A DNA stretch of 64,000 bases from an uncultured Pedobacter sp. (GCF_946480185.1 NZ_CAMLIG010000003.1:186001-250000), one strand, 5' to 3'. Shown: positions 18,384 to 28,929, counted from the first letter of the stretch. The notes: a model not told the origin generated them from the letters alone. Numbers and translations: made by a program.

Positions 18384-21300
18384 CTATTTGCCGAAAGATA
18401 ACACCCTTCCATCGCTGTTACTTCTGTATTCAGGAGCGTACATGCTTTCTATGGTACTTATACCTGTATTAAATTTACCACTTTGCGCTACTCTTAACTC
18501 ATACTCAAAAACGTAATTGCCCTTTCTTAGATAGTTTATAAAGAAATTAGTAGATACATCTTTACTAACCTGATAGTAAAACAAGCCATCTTGATAATTA
18601 TATCTGGATATTTGCTGCGTAGGCTCCGTTGCCGAAGGTCGCATATCTTTCAACAAAATATACTCATAGTCCCTATCGCTTTTTAAAGTAACAATCACTT
18701 TTACCAAATCACCAATTTTAGCCTGATGACCTGCCGAGATTTCGGTATAAGTATTATTATCCCGATTTTTCAAATAGTATTTCCTTGTAAGTATTAAGCC
18801 ATTTGCTCCCGATTTCATTTTATCCGTGTTGTCCGTGTATTGCCAGTACATAGCTCCAAAACCAGTTTGGGGTGCATTAGAAATTTCTACCTTTCCAAAA
18901 TCTTTGCTGATACCTTCTTTCACCCAGCTTGTTTTCAAATAGCCCGTTTGTTCATTGGCTTTTAAAGCTGGTTTAATCTCAAAGATGCTTTTTCCTCCTA
19001 ATTTTATTTGCGGAACGTCTTTATTTTCTAAAACATTTGTTGACTGCTTTAACAAGGCATAACTGGCAAGTGTAGTAGCTTTTGTTGTGCCCCAATTATT
19101 GGTTTGTTTTTGGCGCAAAAGCCATAATTTAAGTTCGGGCAAAAGAGTACTATTTGGTTCGGTTTCCTCAAGCATTTCAATCACTAAAGCATGTGTTTCA
19201 ATTGGTAATTGATACCAAAAACAGCCCCAATTCACGCTTGGCCAATAAGCGCCCATATCTTTGGTTTTGATTGCTCGGTCTTTTATAGAGTTACTGATGG
19301 TTTTAAAAAGCACTTTTTCGCCAAAGCGGGATAAAGTAAATGCAGCTAAAGTTTGCTGATACAGATTAAAACTCAACCACCTTGTTTTTACATCCTTAAC
19401 ATAAACTTGCCATTTTTCTTTTAAATTAGCCGGAACAGTTTTTTCAAAATAGCTAATGGCATACCAGGCATGGGCATTCAAATAAGAGTTTTCTTTATCC
19501 TTTAACTTGTTTTCTACATAAGCCAAAAGCTTTTGAGCAATAACCGTTTCATCTTTACTTGCGCTGAGTGCATTAAAACTTTTTAATTGCCCCAAACCTG
19601 CCAAAATATACTGCGATATAAACTGATCTTCGTAAGTACCGTTCATCCATGGAAAAGCGCCGTTTGCCAATTGCAACTGCTTTAACTTATTGATATACGT
19701 TGTTTGTTGTCTGCCAATCCCATCCATCTGGAAAAACAAAGCTAGTTTACGCTGTTGCTCGCTTTCGCCTTCCGCATCTTTTAACCACGGGCTTTCCTGC
19801 AAGAGGATTGATTTCATCTTAGGGTTTTTCGCTAACTGAGCTAAACTACTATCCTCAGTACCGTCTTTAAACGTAGCGAAGTATTTTTTTATCCTAGGAT
19901 TTTTATCCAAAATAACCGAAGCTATGCTGTTGGCATATAAGGCGCTAAAGACAGGTTCTGACCCCTCGTATCTGGGTTCTGCTAAATACGGAATGGCTTC
20001 TGCAACCAGCCAATTGGGGTTTGCTGTCCATTCAAACGTAAGGTTTTTATTTTGTAGCGTATTGCTGTTGTTTTTCACCAGATCATCAAAAACAAAAGTC
20101 TTACTTTCTCCTTTTTTCACCAACATACTCATAGTCTGCGTAACCAGAATACTGTTTGATAAAACCGGAATGCTGTTTTGTTCGCCATCTGCAAATTTTC
20201 CTGTATTGGCAATAAAACGGTAACCTATTGCTTCTACTTGTTGCGGAATAGCTAAAGTGATTTCTGCGGTAGCATTATTGTTTCCAGAAATACTGAACTG
20301 ATTTTGAACGTTATTACGTAATATGTTTAAAACTTTATCATCCAATGGATTGTAAAATTCGACCTTCAGATTGGCTTTTAAACTGTCTTTTGTAAGATTG
20401 ATGATGCGTAACTTAATATTTACCGTATCGCCAGCCCTAAAAAAACGGGGCATATTGCTTTGGAGCATCAAACTTTTTTGCGCTACAATTTGGGTGTCAA
20501 TGGCAATGCTGTTTAAATCTTTATCATAAGCTAAAGCTTTAAAATGCCATTTTGTTAAAGCATCTGGTAAGGTGAAAGGCATATTAAACACACCTTTTTC
20601 GTCTGATTTTAGTTGTGGCAAAAAGAAAGCGGTTTCCGCAAAATTAGTCCTGATGGTTTTACCTACGCCAACATCTACATTGGTAAAAATCTGATTGCTA
20701 TCTTCCGTATTTACACCAGAAACCGAACCTGTTAGATCCGCTTTCTTCTGAATACCATAACCTAACACAACTGCCTCGTTCAAGCCATTTACCGGGTCCT
20801 CTCCTACTGGCGAGTTAATTTTAACACTACCACTATTGCTCGTAACTGATACTCCTCTAATATATATTTCAGGTTCTAAAGCTCCTCTTAACGTTTTACT
20901 CACTTTATCAAAAGATTTACCGATAGCAATAGTAGAATAGTTAGTACTTGATTTACAGGTGATTTCCGCAAGGTTTATACCAGCATATTCAATGGAAATC
21001 ACGGAATTTTCTGGTACTTTAATCTTAAAATAACCGAAAGAATTACTTACCGTATTGATGCGCTTGCCCTGTAGCCTTATAATTGCTCCCGAAATCCCTA
21101 AGCCTGTTTGCTTATTTATCACTCTGCCACTGTAATCAAAGCCTGTTTTAATTTGTTTGGCATTTTGCAGGTATTGCACTTTAACCAGCGAATCCTGATA
21201 AGTGTTAATGCTGATTTGTTTAATACGATTTTTGTAATTATTAAATACAGAATTATAGCCACCTAAATAATTATAGCCACCTAAATCAATATTTTCATAA

Positions 21301-24300
21301 GATTTGGGAATTACGTATGGATTAAAATAGATGTTATTTATCGTGTTGCTTTGTACGCTATAATTAAACCCGTATGTAGTCCACAAATTGTAAAAATAAG
21401 AATACCTTCCATGACTTTTATTGTTAAAAATGGTTTGCCAGTTTGGCAGATGATAAATAGCATCTAAAGAAGCATCGTACATAGTGGCTAATAACTCCGC
21501 ATCAAAGGGTTCGCCATTTTGTTTGCTCATTCGCAAACTGATTTTATCTTTTTGACCGGGCTCCAATTTATCTTTAAAATTTACAAACTGGTAATTCAAC
21601 TTTACCTGATTTTGCTTGAGCGTGATATTTTGTATGCGGGTAAAAATCCGGTTTTTGTAAACCATTAAAAAAGAAACGCTTAACAAACTGTTAGCTCCTA
21701 AACCTAAACTAATGGCTTTTGGTTTATCGTCTGTATTAATCCATTCGCTTTGTATTTTTTTATCTTCGTTATAAACTTCCATCAACACGCAAGCATTAGG
21801 TAAATTAATACTGAAAGTTGCTTTCTCGTTTTGCCCTATTTCTGTTTGATCAACAGTTAACCAATTGTTAATTTCTTGGGTTATTGCCGGTTTGTTGAGG
21901 TAATAAAAACTAAAAATCCTGCTTACAGTGTCGCCATTTAAAGATTTCGCGTTAATTTTAATTTGATAGTTACCCGTCTCTAAACTCTTTATTTTATCGA
22001 AGTTTAGCGTAAAATTAGAAGAATCGTTATCGAATCTAATGGTTTCAAGCTTTACCGATTTCAATTGCTTTTTTGAACGCTCAATAGGTTCTACATCAGG
22101 AAAGTATTTCTGATAATCCGCTATGGAAATAAACGAACTATCTGCTGTTTTAAAAAGCCGCTTTTTTACATAAAGTTTTAAGTCTTCCACTTTAAAAAGC
22201 GAAGCTTCAAGGCTGCCTTTAATTGGGGAATAATTCAAGTTTCTTAAACCTATTTTAAAAGGAAAAGCATCATTTTTTGTGATTTTATTAGGTATCTCTG
22301 CATTAATAAAAACATTGTTTTTTTTTAACCGAGCATAAGCGTATTTGCTTTGTGTTTCGCCATTTTCATCAGTAACATTTACAGTTAAGTAATAATTAAG
22401 ATCCTGCTTTTCTACCGGAATATCAGCTACAGGGGAAGCAAAAAAACTCACTTTAAATTCACCATTCCTGTCACTTAAAATAGTGTCGGCTTTTAAAAGC
22501 TTTTCATAAGAACCCGTTCTACTGTAGTTTGGAACATAGTTTAAACTCCTTTTTAAAATAAAAGCAACTTTTGCATTTGGCAAAGCATAGCCGTTATAGG
22601 CTACCACTTTCCCTTTAAAAGTCACACTATCATTTAAACGGTAAGTTTGTTTTTCTGGCACTAAACTGATCTCGAAATTAGGGCGTTTATATTGTTCTAA
22701 CAATACACTGCTAACACCTGTATCATTAATTTGAAAATTTATCTGACCGTTTAAAACTGCTTGTGGAATTATGAAACTTCCCTCAAAACTTCCAAAATCA
22801 TTGGTAATATAGTCTGCTTGGGAAAGTTTTGTTCCGTTTTGAGAGCGAGCAATAAAATTCGCCATAAAAGCCGTAGCTAATTTTGCCTTTTTGCCACTCA
22901 TATCAAAACAAATTCCTTTAAAATAAACGGTTTGGCCGGGGCGGTAAATAGCTCTATCAGTATAAATTACGTAAGCATTTTTATAATTGGGTGTGTTGTA
23001 ATTATAGTTTGTATTGTTAATGTTTACCCGTTCACGGTTTAAAGTATCTCTTCCAGCAATAATCTTTAAGTTTAGGTAATTATATTTTGCTAGCAATGCC
23101 GAATCAATTTCATAAAAACCATCTTTAATCTCGCTAAAGGGATTGCTTACTTTTTCTAATTTTTTGGTAATCGGGTTATAGCCATCCGCCTTTATTTCTG
23201 CGTTTTTAATAGGTTTTCCAGATAATCTTTGTTGCAACAAAAAAGTGGTTTTATTATACTTATTTCGCTCCTTAGGGATGACAGAAATATCGCTGATTTT
23301 TAAATAAACTGTACTATGTTTTTTCTGCGGCGAGTTATCTTCTGTTACCAAATAATAGTCTCCAACCGGTAACGCATCCAATTTAAATTCGTAATTATGT
23401 TTTTGATAATCAGCAAATACAGGTAAGTTTAAAGTATCCGTTTTATAAACCGTTCTCTTTTTTAATTTTATGTATAAGCTATCAATATATGGGTTTCTAT
23501 AGTTATGATTGCTTGCTAACAACAGTTCTTCCCGCTCGCCATCATTTATCTTATAAATTTCAAAAACAGTCTGTTTGGTATTTTTATAGATTATGGAGCC
23601 TAAAATAGCTTGGTTTGGCGTATTTATTCCTTCAAAATCTAAAATAATTTGTACTTCTTCAATAGCTTTAATACCGTTTTTGGCAATTACTACATCAGCT
23701 GAATCGGTAGATGATTCTTTTAATTGCCGGTAATAATTAAGTGCTTTGGCGGGTTCAGCTTTATTGTAATAATATTGTGCAAGCTTGGCGGTAGCCTCAG
23801 AAGCAATGTCGTTCACCTTTGTTTGCTTAGAAAGCTCTTCCAAACGTTTTACATAAAGGCTATCTTTATTGTAAATAGTGGTGTTGTTGTAAATAAAGTC
23901 CAACTTTCTCAACTCCAAATCGGCAGCGGCCGCATCATTATGGTTGGCTAAATGAAATGCCGTGGCTTGTTGTATCAATTTTAAACCTTTAAAATAACTG
24001 TGGTTTACTTGCTCGTCTTTCAAATTAATTTTCACAAACGCTATCGCAGGTTCAAATAAATCGGGATTGAAAAGTAAAAACAGCGGTTTGGGTTGATTAA
24101 TGGTGGCATTACGACTTAAATAATAATCTAAAGCTCTGTTAACCAGCAAATCGTAAAGTGTGGGGCGGTATTTTCTTGTTTCTTGGTTGCCCACTAAAAT
24201 ATCGTTGTATTTGGCTAAGGAAATATTTTGTAGCTCTTTCGGCAAATTTAAAGATGCCTCATATAAATAGTTTGTTTCTTCTAATAATTTGGTAGTTCCC

Positions 24301-24716
24301 CAAAAAGTAAAGTTGGTATTTTGAGTACTTAAATCGCTCCGCTGACTTATCCTGTACCGATTTTGACTGTAATATTTACTGTAAATCTCCGCTTCTAAAG
24401 ACTGTAATATGTTCTTGGTTGGGAAATCAGTAATTTTAATCTCTCGATCTAAAGTGTTCACAATTTTCGCAATGGCATCTTCCTGCAAATAGCTAATGAA
24501 CTTGATTTTATAAACGGTACATTTTAAAAACAAGGTTTCATTTGCCTCCTTTTTGGCTTGTATCTGCAGTTTTTCAACCTTTTCCAAAGCGGCTTGTGGC
24601 TGTCCGATACTTTCTAGAGAGTCTATACTATAAAAAACATCATAAAAATTAGTTTGTGCGAGGGCCGGCTGTAAAAAGCAATACACAAACATGAATAGTA
24701 GAAATATTTTTTTCAT
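18384..24716 (-). CDS. alpha-2-macroglobulin-like protein with SusC-type plug signature
   Basis: 2110 residues, signal peptide ending near ALAQ (residue 21). An alpha-helical TPR-like N-terminal part (about 25-350) is followed by MG domains, including YVIYTDRAIYRPGQTVYFKG (MG2/MG3-like). The bait-like middle part includes a carboxypeptidase-regulatory domain near 1190-1260 (YSGRVINKQTGLGISGAIIR) and then AVVLGYGIQKKADLTGSVSG near 1305-1330, a SusC signature. The A2M core follows (FFLPQLKSDEKGVFNMPFTL), then an alpha-toroid. Where a thioester motif would be expected (about 1580), the sequence reads YEGSEPVFSALY without Cys-Gln. It is probably periplasmic or surface located. The next gene downstream is absent; a thioredoxin-like gene lies 68 bases upstream in the same direction. 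Confidence 0.88.
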   Translation of the reverse strand: MKKIFLLFMFVYCFLQPALAQTNFYDVFYSIDSLESIGQPQAALEKVEKLQIQAKKEANETLFLKCTVYKIKFISYLQEDAIAKIVNTLDREIKITDFPTKNILQSLEAEIYSKYYSQNRYRISQRSDLSTQNTNFTFWGTTKLLEETNYLYEASLNLPKELQNISLAKYNDILVGNQETRKYRPTLYDLLVNRALDYYLSRNATINQPKPLFLLFNPDLFEPAIAFVKINLKDEQVNHSYFKGLKLIQQATAFHLANHNDAAAADLELRKLDFIYNNTTIYNKDSLYVKRLEELSKQTKVNDIASEATAKLAQYYYNKAEPAKALNYYRQLKESSTDSADVVIAKNGIKAIEEVQIILDFEGINTPNQAILGSIIYKNTKQTVFEIYKINDGEREELLLASNHNYRNPYIDSLYIKLKKRTVYKTDTLNLPVFADYQKHNYEFKLDALPVGDYYLVTEDNSPQKKHSTVYLKISDISVIPKERNKYNKTTFLLQQRLSGKPIKNAEIKADGYNPITKKLEKVSNPFSEIKDGFYEIDSALLAKYNYLNLKIIAGRDTLNRERVNINNTNYNYNTPNYKNAYVIYTDRAIYRPGQTVYFKGICFDMSGKKAKLATAFMANFIARSQNGTKLSQADYITNDFGSFEGSFIIPQAVLNGQINFQINDTGVSSVLLEQYKRPNFEISLVPEKQTYRLNDSVTFKGKVVAYNGYALPNAKVAFILKRSLNYVPNYSRTGSYEKLLKADTILSDRNGEFKVSFFASPVADIPVEKQDLNYYLTVNVTDENGETQSKYAYARLKKNNVFINAEIPNKITKNDAFPFKIGLRNLNYSPIKGSLEASLFKVEDLKLYVKKRLFKTADSSFISIADYQKYFPDVEPIERSKKQLKSVKLETIRFDNDSSNFTLNFDKIKSLETGNYQIKINAKSLNGDTVSRIFSFYYLNKPAITQEINNWLTVDQTEIGQNEKATFSINLPNACVLMEVYNEDKKIQSEWINTDDKPKAISLGLGANSLLSVSFLMVYKNRIFTRIQNITLKQNQVKLNYQFVNFKDKLEPGQKDKISLRMSKQNGEPFDAELLATMYDASLDAIYHLPNWQTIFNNKSHGRYSYFYNLWTTYGFNYSVQSNTINNIYFNPYVIPKSYENIDLGGYNYLGGYNSVFNNYKNRIKQISINTYQDSLVKVQYLQNAKQIKTGFDYSGRVINKQTGLGISGAIIRLQGKRINTVSNSFGYFKIKVPENSVISIEYAGINLAEITCKSSTNYSTIAIGKSFDKVSKTLRGALEPEIYIRGVSVTSNSGSVKINSPVGEDPVNGLNEAVVLGYGIQKKADLTGSVSGVNTEDSNQIFTNVDVGVGKTIRTNFAETAFFLPQLKSDEKGVFNMPFTLPDALTKWHFKALAYDKDLNSIAIDTQIVAQKSLMLQSNMPRFFRAGDTVNIKLRIINLTKDSLKANLKVEFYNPLDDKVLNILRNNVQNQFSISGNNNATAEITLAIPQQVEAIGYRFIANTGKFADGEQNSIPVLSNSILVTQTMSMLVKKGESKTFVFDDLVKNNSNTLQNKNLTFEWTANPNWLVAEAIPYLAEPRYEGSEPVFSALYANSIASVILDKNPRIKKYFATFKDGTEDSSLAQLAKNPKMKSILLQESPWLKDAEGESEQQRKLALFFQMDGIGRQQTTYINKLKQLQLANGAFPWMNGTYEDQFISQYILAGLGQLKSFNALSASKDETVIAQKLLAYVENKLKDKENSYLNAHAWYAISYFEKTVPANLKEKWQVYVKDVKTRWLSFNLYQQTLAAFTLSRFGEKVLFKTISNSIKDRAIKTKDMGAYWPSVNWGCFWYQLPIETHALVIEMLEETEPNSTLLPELKLWLLRQKQTNNWGTTKATTLASYALLKQSTNVLENKDVPQIKLGGKSIFEIKPALKANEQTGYLKTSWVKEGISKDFGKVEISNAPQTGFGAMYWQYTDNTDKMKSGANGLILTRKYYLKNRDNNTYTEISAGHQAKIGDLVKVIVTLKSDRDYEYILLKDMRPSATEPTQQISRYNYQDGLFYYQVSKDVSTNFFINYLRKGNYVFEYELRVAQSGKFNTGISTIESMYAPEYRSNSDGRVLSFGK

Positions 24717-24784
24717 CAGTTTAAATTTTGGTTTTGGAAAGCTCCGAAACCTCGGAACACAGAAAGAAGATGCTGTTTTGTTGT

Positions 24785-26116
24785 TTATTCCACATCTGTA
24801 TCTCGAATTTCTTCTAAAACATGTTCGTACCTAAGCCTAAAGGCTTCAGGCAGATTTGGCATACAGAGTACTTCCTGTTGTAATTTCTCTGCTTCTGCAG
24901 CAAAGCCAGAGCGGTAAAGCAGTTGTGCCAAAATTGCTTTCGCACTGAAATAATCTGGCGAGAGCAAAAGCGCATGCCGACAATAGACAATTGCTTTATT
25001 AAGGTAAAATGGATCTTTTCTTTTATACCACAATATTTGATTTGCGCCATTAGAAAGCCTGTTGGCAAAATAATCTTTTGTGTTTATACTTACTACACTA
25101 CCGTTTTTTCTGCCAACATTATTCTTTGCCTCACTATTAATTTTTTCAATTGCTTTGGCTTCAAACTTTTTAGACGAATCTGGCGTAACCAACAAATATT
25201 TATCATTGTATTTGATTAAATAATCCAAAAAACTTGAGGTATCCTTTGTGGCTTTGTAATAGTTCATCATTACCCAAGGACTATACGGTTCCTTATCATA
25301 ATCATTTTTATTATGCCGGTATTGATAGGATCTGGCAACATCCTGAATCATCTCCAAGTTTTTTGTTTTTGTTGCGTAGGCCATGGAATTTGCTAAGGCC
25401 CTTTGATCAAACCATGGATAATAATTAAAATATTCTTTTCTATAAATAGTGTTATATAACTCTTTATCAGTTACTGCTTTTTTGCTGGCTAAACCACTGT
25501 AAAATGGCCCAGACTTCATGATTAAAAGTAGTATCTCTGGATTTTCAGTGTCAGCATCGTCCATTTCTGAAGCAAACTTTTCTATCAACTCGCCATTGTC
25601 GTATTGTTTCAATAGTAATTTTAGCTCAATAAACTTTCTTATTTCGTTTTTGCTAAGGCTGTTTTTTGCCCATTTATCTTTATAAATCATCAACTCCCGC
25701 AGGCCTTGGGCGCTCATCAAAGCGCTGTCTTTCATTAACTGAAAATCCATTACAGATTTATTAATACCAAAACTGCTATGCAATAAATTACTGTCGGCAT
25801 CAAAAATATAGTAAGTGGGCAATATTTTAGGCTTTTGCTTTGCAAACAAAAAACTGGTTAAGCTATCGCCAAGAAAATAACGGAAACAGCTAAAGTTCTT
25901 GCTTAAAAACTTTGCAGTTTCAATAGTTGCCAGCGGAGAGTATCTTTTAAAATTTTTGATATCGGTTTTCCGATAAACAGATGTCTGAAGCTCGATAAAA
26001 ATGAGTTTACCACTAAATTTTGCTTTAGTAAAGTTTACATTTCCAGAGGTATCAATTTGTCCGATAGCAGAAACAGATAAAAAACAAGCGCAAATGATTA
26101 GGTAAAATTTCCCCAT
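24785..26116 (-). CDS. exported thioredoxin-like protein without CxxC, with TPR-like tail
   Basis: 443 residues, signal peptide to about AIGQ (residue 20). Residues 35-150 resemble the thioredoxin fold used in Bacteroidota export proteins (KLIFIELQTSVYRKTD, then ILPTYYIFDADSNLLHSSFG). The active-site CxxC is absent, with SVYRK in its place. The C-terminal half (about 160-440) is helical and TPR-like, ending in ALLLSPDYFSAKAILAQLLY. It lies directly upstream of the A2M-like gene on the same strand and is probably its operon partner. Redox activity is unlikely; a chaperone or scaffold role is a guess. Confidence 0.6.
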   Translation of the reverse strand: MGKFYLIICACFLSVSAIGQIDTSGNVNFTKAKFSGKLIFIELQTSVYRKTDIKNFKRYSPLATIETAKFLSKNFSCFRYFLGDSLTSFLFAKQKPKILPTYYIFDADSNLLHSSFGINKSVMDFQLMKDSALMSAQGLRELMIYKDKWAKNSLSKNEIRKFIELKLLLKQYDNGELIEKFASEMDDADTENPEILLLIMKSGPFYSGLASKKAVTDKELYNTIYRKEYFNYYPWFDQRALANSMAYATKTKNLEMIQDVARSYQYRHNKNDYDKEPYSPWVMMNYYKATKDTSSFLDYLIKYNDKYLLVTPDSSKKFEAKAIEKINSEAKNNVGRKNGSVVSINTKDYFANRLSNGANQILWYKRKDPFYLNKAIVYCRHALLLSPDYFSAKAILAQLLYRSGFAAEAEKLQQEVLCMPNLPEAFRLRYEHVLEEIRDTDVE

Positions 26117-26589
26117 GTTATTGATTAAAGCTGGTTAAAGAAGGTCCTTTTTCTAACTAATTGGCTCAAGCGAATGGCATTAAGCGAAGCGCTATTTTCT
26201 GTATAGATGAAATAATTTCTAAATTACAATATATACAATAAACTAAACTTTCTAAAAATAAATCTCAATAAACTTGCATTGTAAAGCTATCCATCCTATT
26301 ACCGCAAAACTTACAAAGTAAATTCCATCATCGTTATTGAATTTATATTTTGCATTTATTCAGTTCAGCTCTTTATTCAATATTTATCTAAAGCACAAGT
26401 CACCCATTTCTTTTTTCCAACGCTCATAAGACTTGCGCTAGATGGGGTTTGATTTTATTGACATTTTTTTTAGTCCATTTCAATATTTAATTACCCTCAG
26501 ATTTTTTTTGCTTCCACTGGCACAATTTTTATTTTAAATTAAGCATAAAAAATCTATTCTAATTTCTAACTATTTAAAACTCAAAAACT
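26117..26589. other. 473-base divergent intergenic region
   Basis: A+T-rich spacer between the thioredoxin-like gene (minus) and manganese catalase (plus). There is no convincing ORF, RNA or perfect long palindrome; a GCGAAGCGC mini-hairpin near 26178 was the only structure noted. Promoters for both genes must be here but were not resolved. Confidence 0.4.
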
Positions 26590-27528
26590 ATGTTCCATCA
26601 TGTAAAAGATTTACAGTTTAATGTGAGGGTATCCAAAGCTGATCCCCGATTCGCTAACTTATTACTCGAACAATTCGGTGGCGAGAACGGAGAATTAGCT
26701 GCCGCAATGCAGTATTTCACCCAAGCATTTGGCGCAAAAGTGCCCCACCCCGACAAATATGATATGCTAATGGATATCGCCACTGAAGAATTTAGCCATC
26801 TGGAAATTGTAGGCGCAACCATTCAGATGTTGTTAAAAGGTGTGAATGGCGAGCTTAAAGACGCCGCTGACAATTCTGAAATTATGCAGGTAATGGACGG
26901 GAAAACGGTGAAGGAAAGCATTATCCATGAAGCCTTATCCGCTAATCCGCAATTTGCGATAATAACCGGCGGAGGCGTTACGCCTAGAAATAGCCAAGGT
27001 ATTCCGTGGTGTGCTTCATACGTTAGTTCAAATGGAGATTTAACCGTGGATTTAAGAAGTAATTTAGCTTCAGAATCTAGGGCGAAATTAGTTTATGAGC
27101 ATTTGATGAAGTTTACAGATGATCCGTACGTATTGGAAACCTTATCATTTTTAATGACAAGGGAAGTTGCCCATTATAAGATGTTCGAGGCGGCTTTGAA
27201 CGACATACAGCCTAATTTCCCTCCTGCCATTTTACAAGCAGATCCTAGATTTACCCAACAATATTATAATCTATCTAAACCACAAAGTGCCCGCGGACCA
27301 TGGAACCAAGGCGAAATGCCCGGAATGGGAATGGAATGGGAATATATTGAAGAACCTTTAGCTTATGTAAGAGATAAAGCTGATGGTAAAGTTACTAAAG
27401 AGATGCAAAAAGAGCTTGACGCTACCGAGAAAAAAAATAAGGAAATGAGTCAGCAAAAAAGTGAAGAGGTTAAAAAAGCTGATAAAAAAGCTGACGGTCA
27501 ATGGAATCATGACTTAAAAACCAAGTAA
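26590..27528 (+). CDS. manganese catalase
   Basis: 312 residues, cytoplasmic. The four-helix ferritin-like core holds the dimanganese ligands: Glu35 in GENGELAAAMQYF, Glu66/67 and His70 in ATEEFSHLE, and a second Glu/His pair in TREVAHYKMFE. It starts MFHHVKDLQFNVRV, a typical opening. It converts hydrogen peroxide to water and oxygen without heme. The last 50 residues are a Lys/Glu-rich hydrophilic tail not needed for the fold. A strong terminator follows, so it is transcribed alone. It begins a group of stress and envelope genes. Confidence 0.95.
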   Translation: MFHHVKDLQFNVRVSKADPRFANLLLEQFGGENGELAAAMQYFTQAFGAKVPHPDKYDMLMDIATEEFSHLEIVGATIQMLLKGVNGELKDAADNSEIMQVMDGKTVKESIIHEALSANPQFAIITGGGVTPRNSQGIPWCASYVSSNGDLTVDLRSNLASESRAKLVYEHLMKFTDDPYVLETLSFLMTREVAHYKMFEAALNDIQPNFPPAILQADPRFTQQYYNLSKPQSARGPWNQGEMPGMGMEWEYIEEPLAYVRDKADGKVTKEMQKELDATEKKNKEMSQQKSEEVKKADKKADGQWNHDLKTK

Positions 27529-27538
27529 GTTTATCTTT

Positions 27539-27566
27539 AAAGAGGGCCGTTTTAGTCCCTCTTTTT
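27539..27566 (+). terminator. rho-independent terminator after manganese catalase
   Basis: Perfect 8-bp stem AAAGAGGG / CCCTCTTT with a 10-base loop and a following T-run, 10 bases after the catalase stop. Confidence 0.85.
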
Positions 27567-27590
27567 ACTTGTTACTCAATTAAACATAGT

Positions 27591-28055
27591 ATGATTTTCG
27601 ATTTAGAGAGATTTAAGACTGCGCAGTCAAAATGTTATCCACAGGTGGTATCAGAACTTAGAAATGGCAAAAAAGAGAGTCATTGGATTTGGTTTGTGTT
27701 CCCACAAATTTCCGGACTCGGCAAATCAGAGATAGCAAAAAAATATGAAATAAAAAATCCATCAGAAGCATACGCTTACCTAACTGATGATTTACTTTCA
27801 AAAAGGATATTGGAGTTGACGGGGATACTCGCCTACGAAATCAAAGGAAAATCCGCAGAGGAAATATTTGGTTTTCCAGATTATTTAAAATTCCACTCGT
27901 CTTTGACGCTTTTTAATGCAATTGTGAAAAAAAACTTGTCGTTAAGTCATAATCCGGTTTATAATTGTTTTGAGGACGCATTAGCCAAATATTATAATAG
28001 TAAATATGATCATGTTACTCTGGAAATCTTAAAAAAAATACACGATATCAATTGA
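27591..28055 (+). CDS. DUF1810 family protein
   Basis: 154 residues, the usual family length. Motifs: LERFKTAQS at the N-terminus, KKESHWIWFVFPQISGLGKS in the middle and FGFPDYLKFHSSLTLF toward the end, all typical of DUF1810. No signal or membrane segment, so cytoplasmic. The family has no settled function, although it is sometimes linked to nucleotide or ADP-ribose metabolism. It follows the catalase terminator, so it is not in the catalase operon. The next gene is 217 bases away. Confidence 0.85.
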   Translation: MIFDLERFKTAQSKCYPQVVSELRNGKKESHWIWFVFPQISGLGKSEIAKKYEIKNPSEAYAYLTDDLLSKRILELTGILAYEIKGKSAEEIFGFPDYLKFHSSLTLFNAIVKKNLSLSHNPVYNCFEDALAKYYNSKYDHVTLEILKKIHDIN

Positions 28056-28272
28056 CAGCGGGACGATAACCTAAATCCATAATTAAAGGTTCAACTTTCT
28101 ATTTAGTTTGCCCAATTATGAGGTTGTATATAAACTGGTGATTTGTCTTAATTCATCAAATTCATACTGCTATCGCTAATTTAACATTTAGATCAATAAG
28201 TATAAACCGTATTTTCTTGGCATTATTTTTCCTTTGCGTATCTCTGGTCGACTAACCCGATTAACATAAACG

Positions 28273-28929
28273 ATGACTAAACATTCTTTTATTAAGCGAA
28301 ACGGTTTGAGCATTATTCTTATAATTTTGATGCTCATTTTTTTATTCGGACAGTTTATGACCGGATTTACGGTTCATAACAATGACCTAAAAGAACACAC
28401 TGTTCCAGAACTTCGTTTAATACAATACCTCACAAGCGGTCATTTCATTCAGGCAACGTTTGAGAACTGGGAAAGTGAATTTTTACAGATGTCTCTTTAC
28501 ATCTTATTAACGGTAAAACTTTATCAAGTTGGTTCTGCCGAATCTAAAAATCCAGACCAACCAAAAGATAATAATGAATTACTTCCTCATAAAAAAAGTC
28601 CATGGCCAGTAAAAAAGGGTGGCATTTGGCTTAAGTTGTATTCGCATACTTTGTCGGTTGCTCTTCTTCTCTTGTTCCTCTTTTCATTCATAATGCATCT
28701 TTACGGAAGTTTGATAAGTTATAATGAAGAACAGACCTTGAAGCATCTTCCAACTGAAGTATGGACATCCTATATTTTTTCAGCTCAGTTTTGGTTCGAG
28801 TCTTTTCAAAACTGGCAAAGCGAGTTCTTGGCTGTGGCCTCGATTGTGATTCTGTCAATTTGGTTGAGAGAAAAAGGTTCGCCCCAATCAAAACCTGTTA
28901 ATGCGCCACATTACCAGACAGGTGATTAG
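28273..28929 (+). CDS. DUF6766 family membrane protein
   Basis: 218 residues with four probable membrane segments (about 12-32, 67-85, 121-145, 180-195). Two copies of a repeated pattern, ATFENWESEFLQM and ESFQNWQSEFLAVAS, show internal duplication: each half has a membrane helix, a W-rich amphipathic loop and a second helix. The family (DUF6766) is found near stress genes in many bacteria, with no known biochemical role. Here it lies between DUF1810 and a YetF-type protein. Confidence 0.8.
   Translation: MTKHSFIKRNGLSIILIILMLIFLFGQFMTGFTVHNNDLKEHTVPELRLIQYLTSGHFIQATFENWESEFLQMSLYILLTVKLYQVGSAESKNPDQPKDNNELLPHKKSPWPVKKGGIWLKLYSHTLSVALLLLFLFSFIMHLYGSLISYNEEQTLKHLPTEVWTSYIFSAQFWFESFQNWQSEFLAVASIVILSIWLREKGSPQSKPVNAPHYQTGD

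Noticed and set aside
18384..24716. A2M as an active thioester protease trap
   Set aside because: The CxEQ thioester motif is missing at the expected site, so covalent trapping is not supported.
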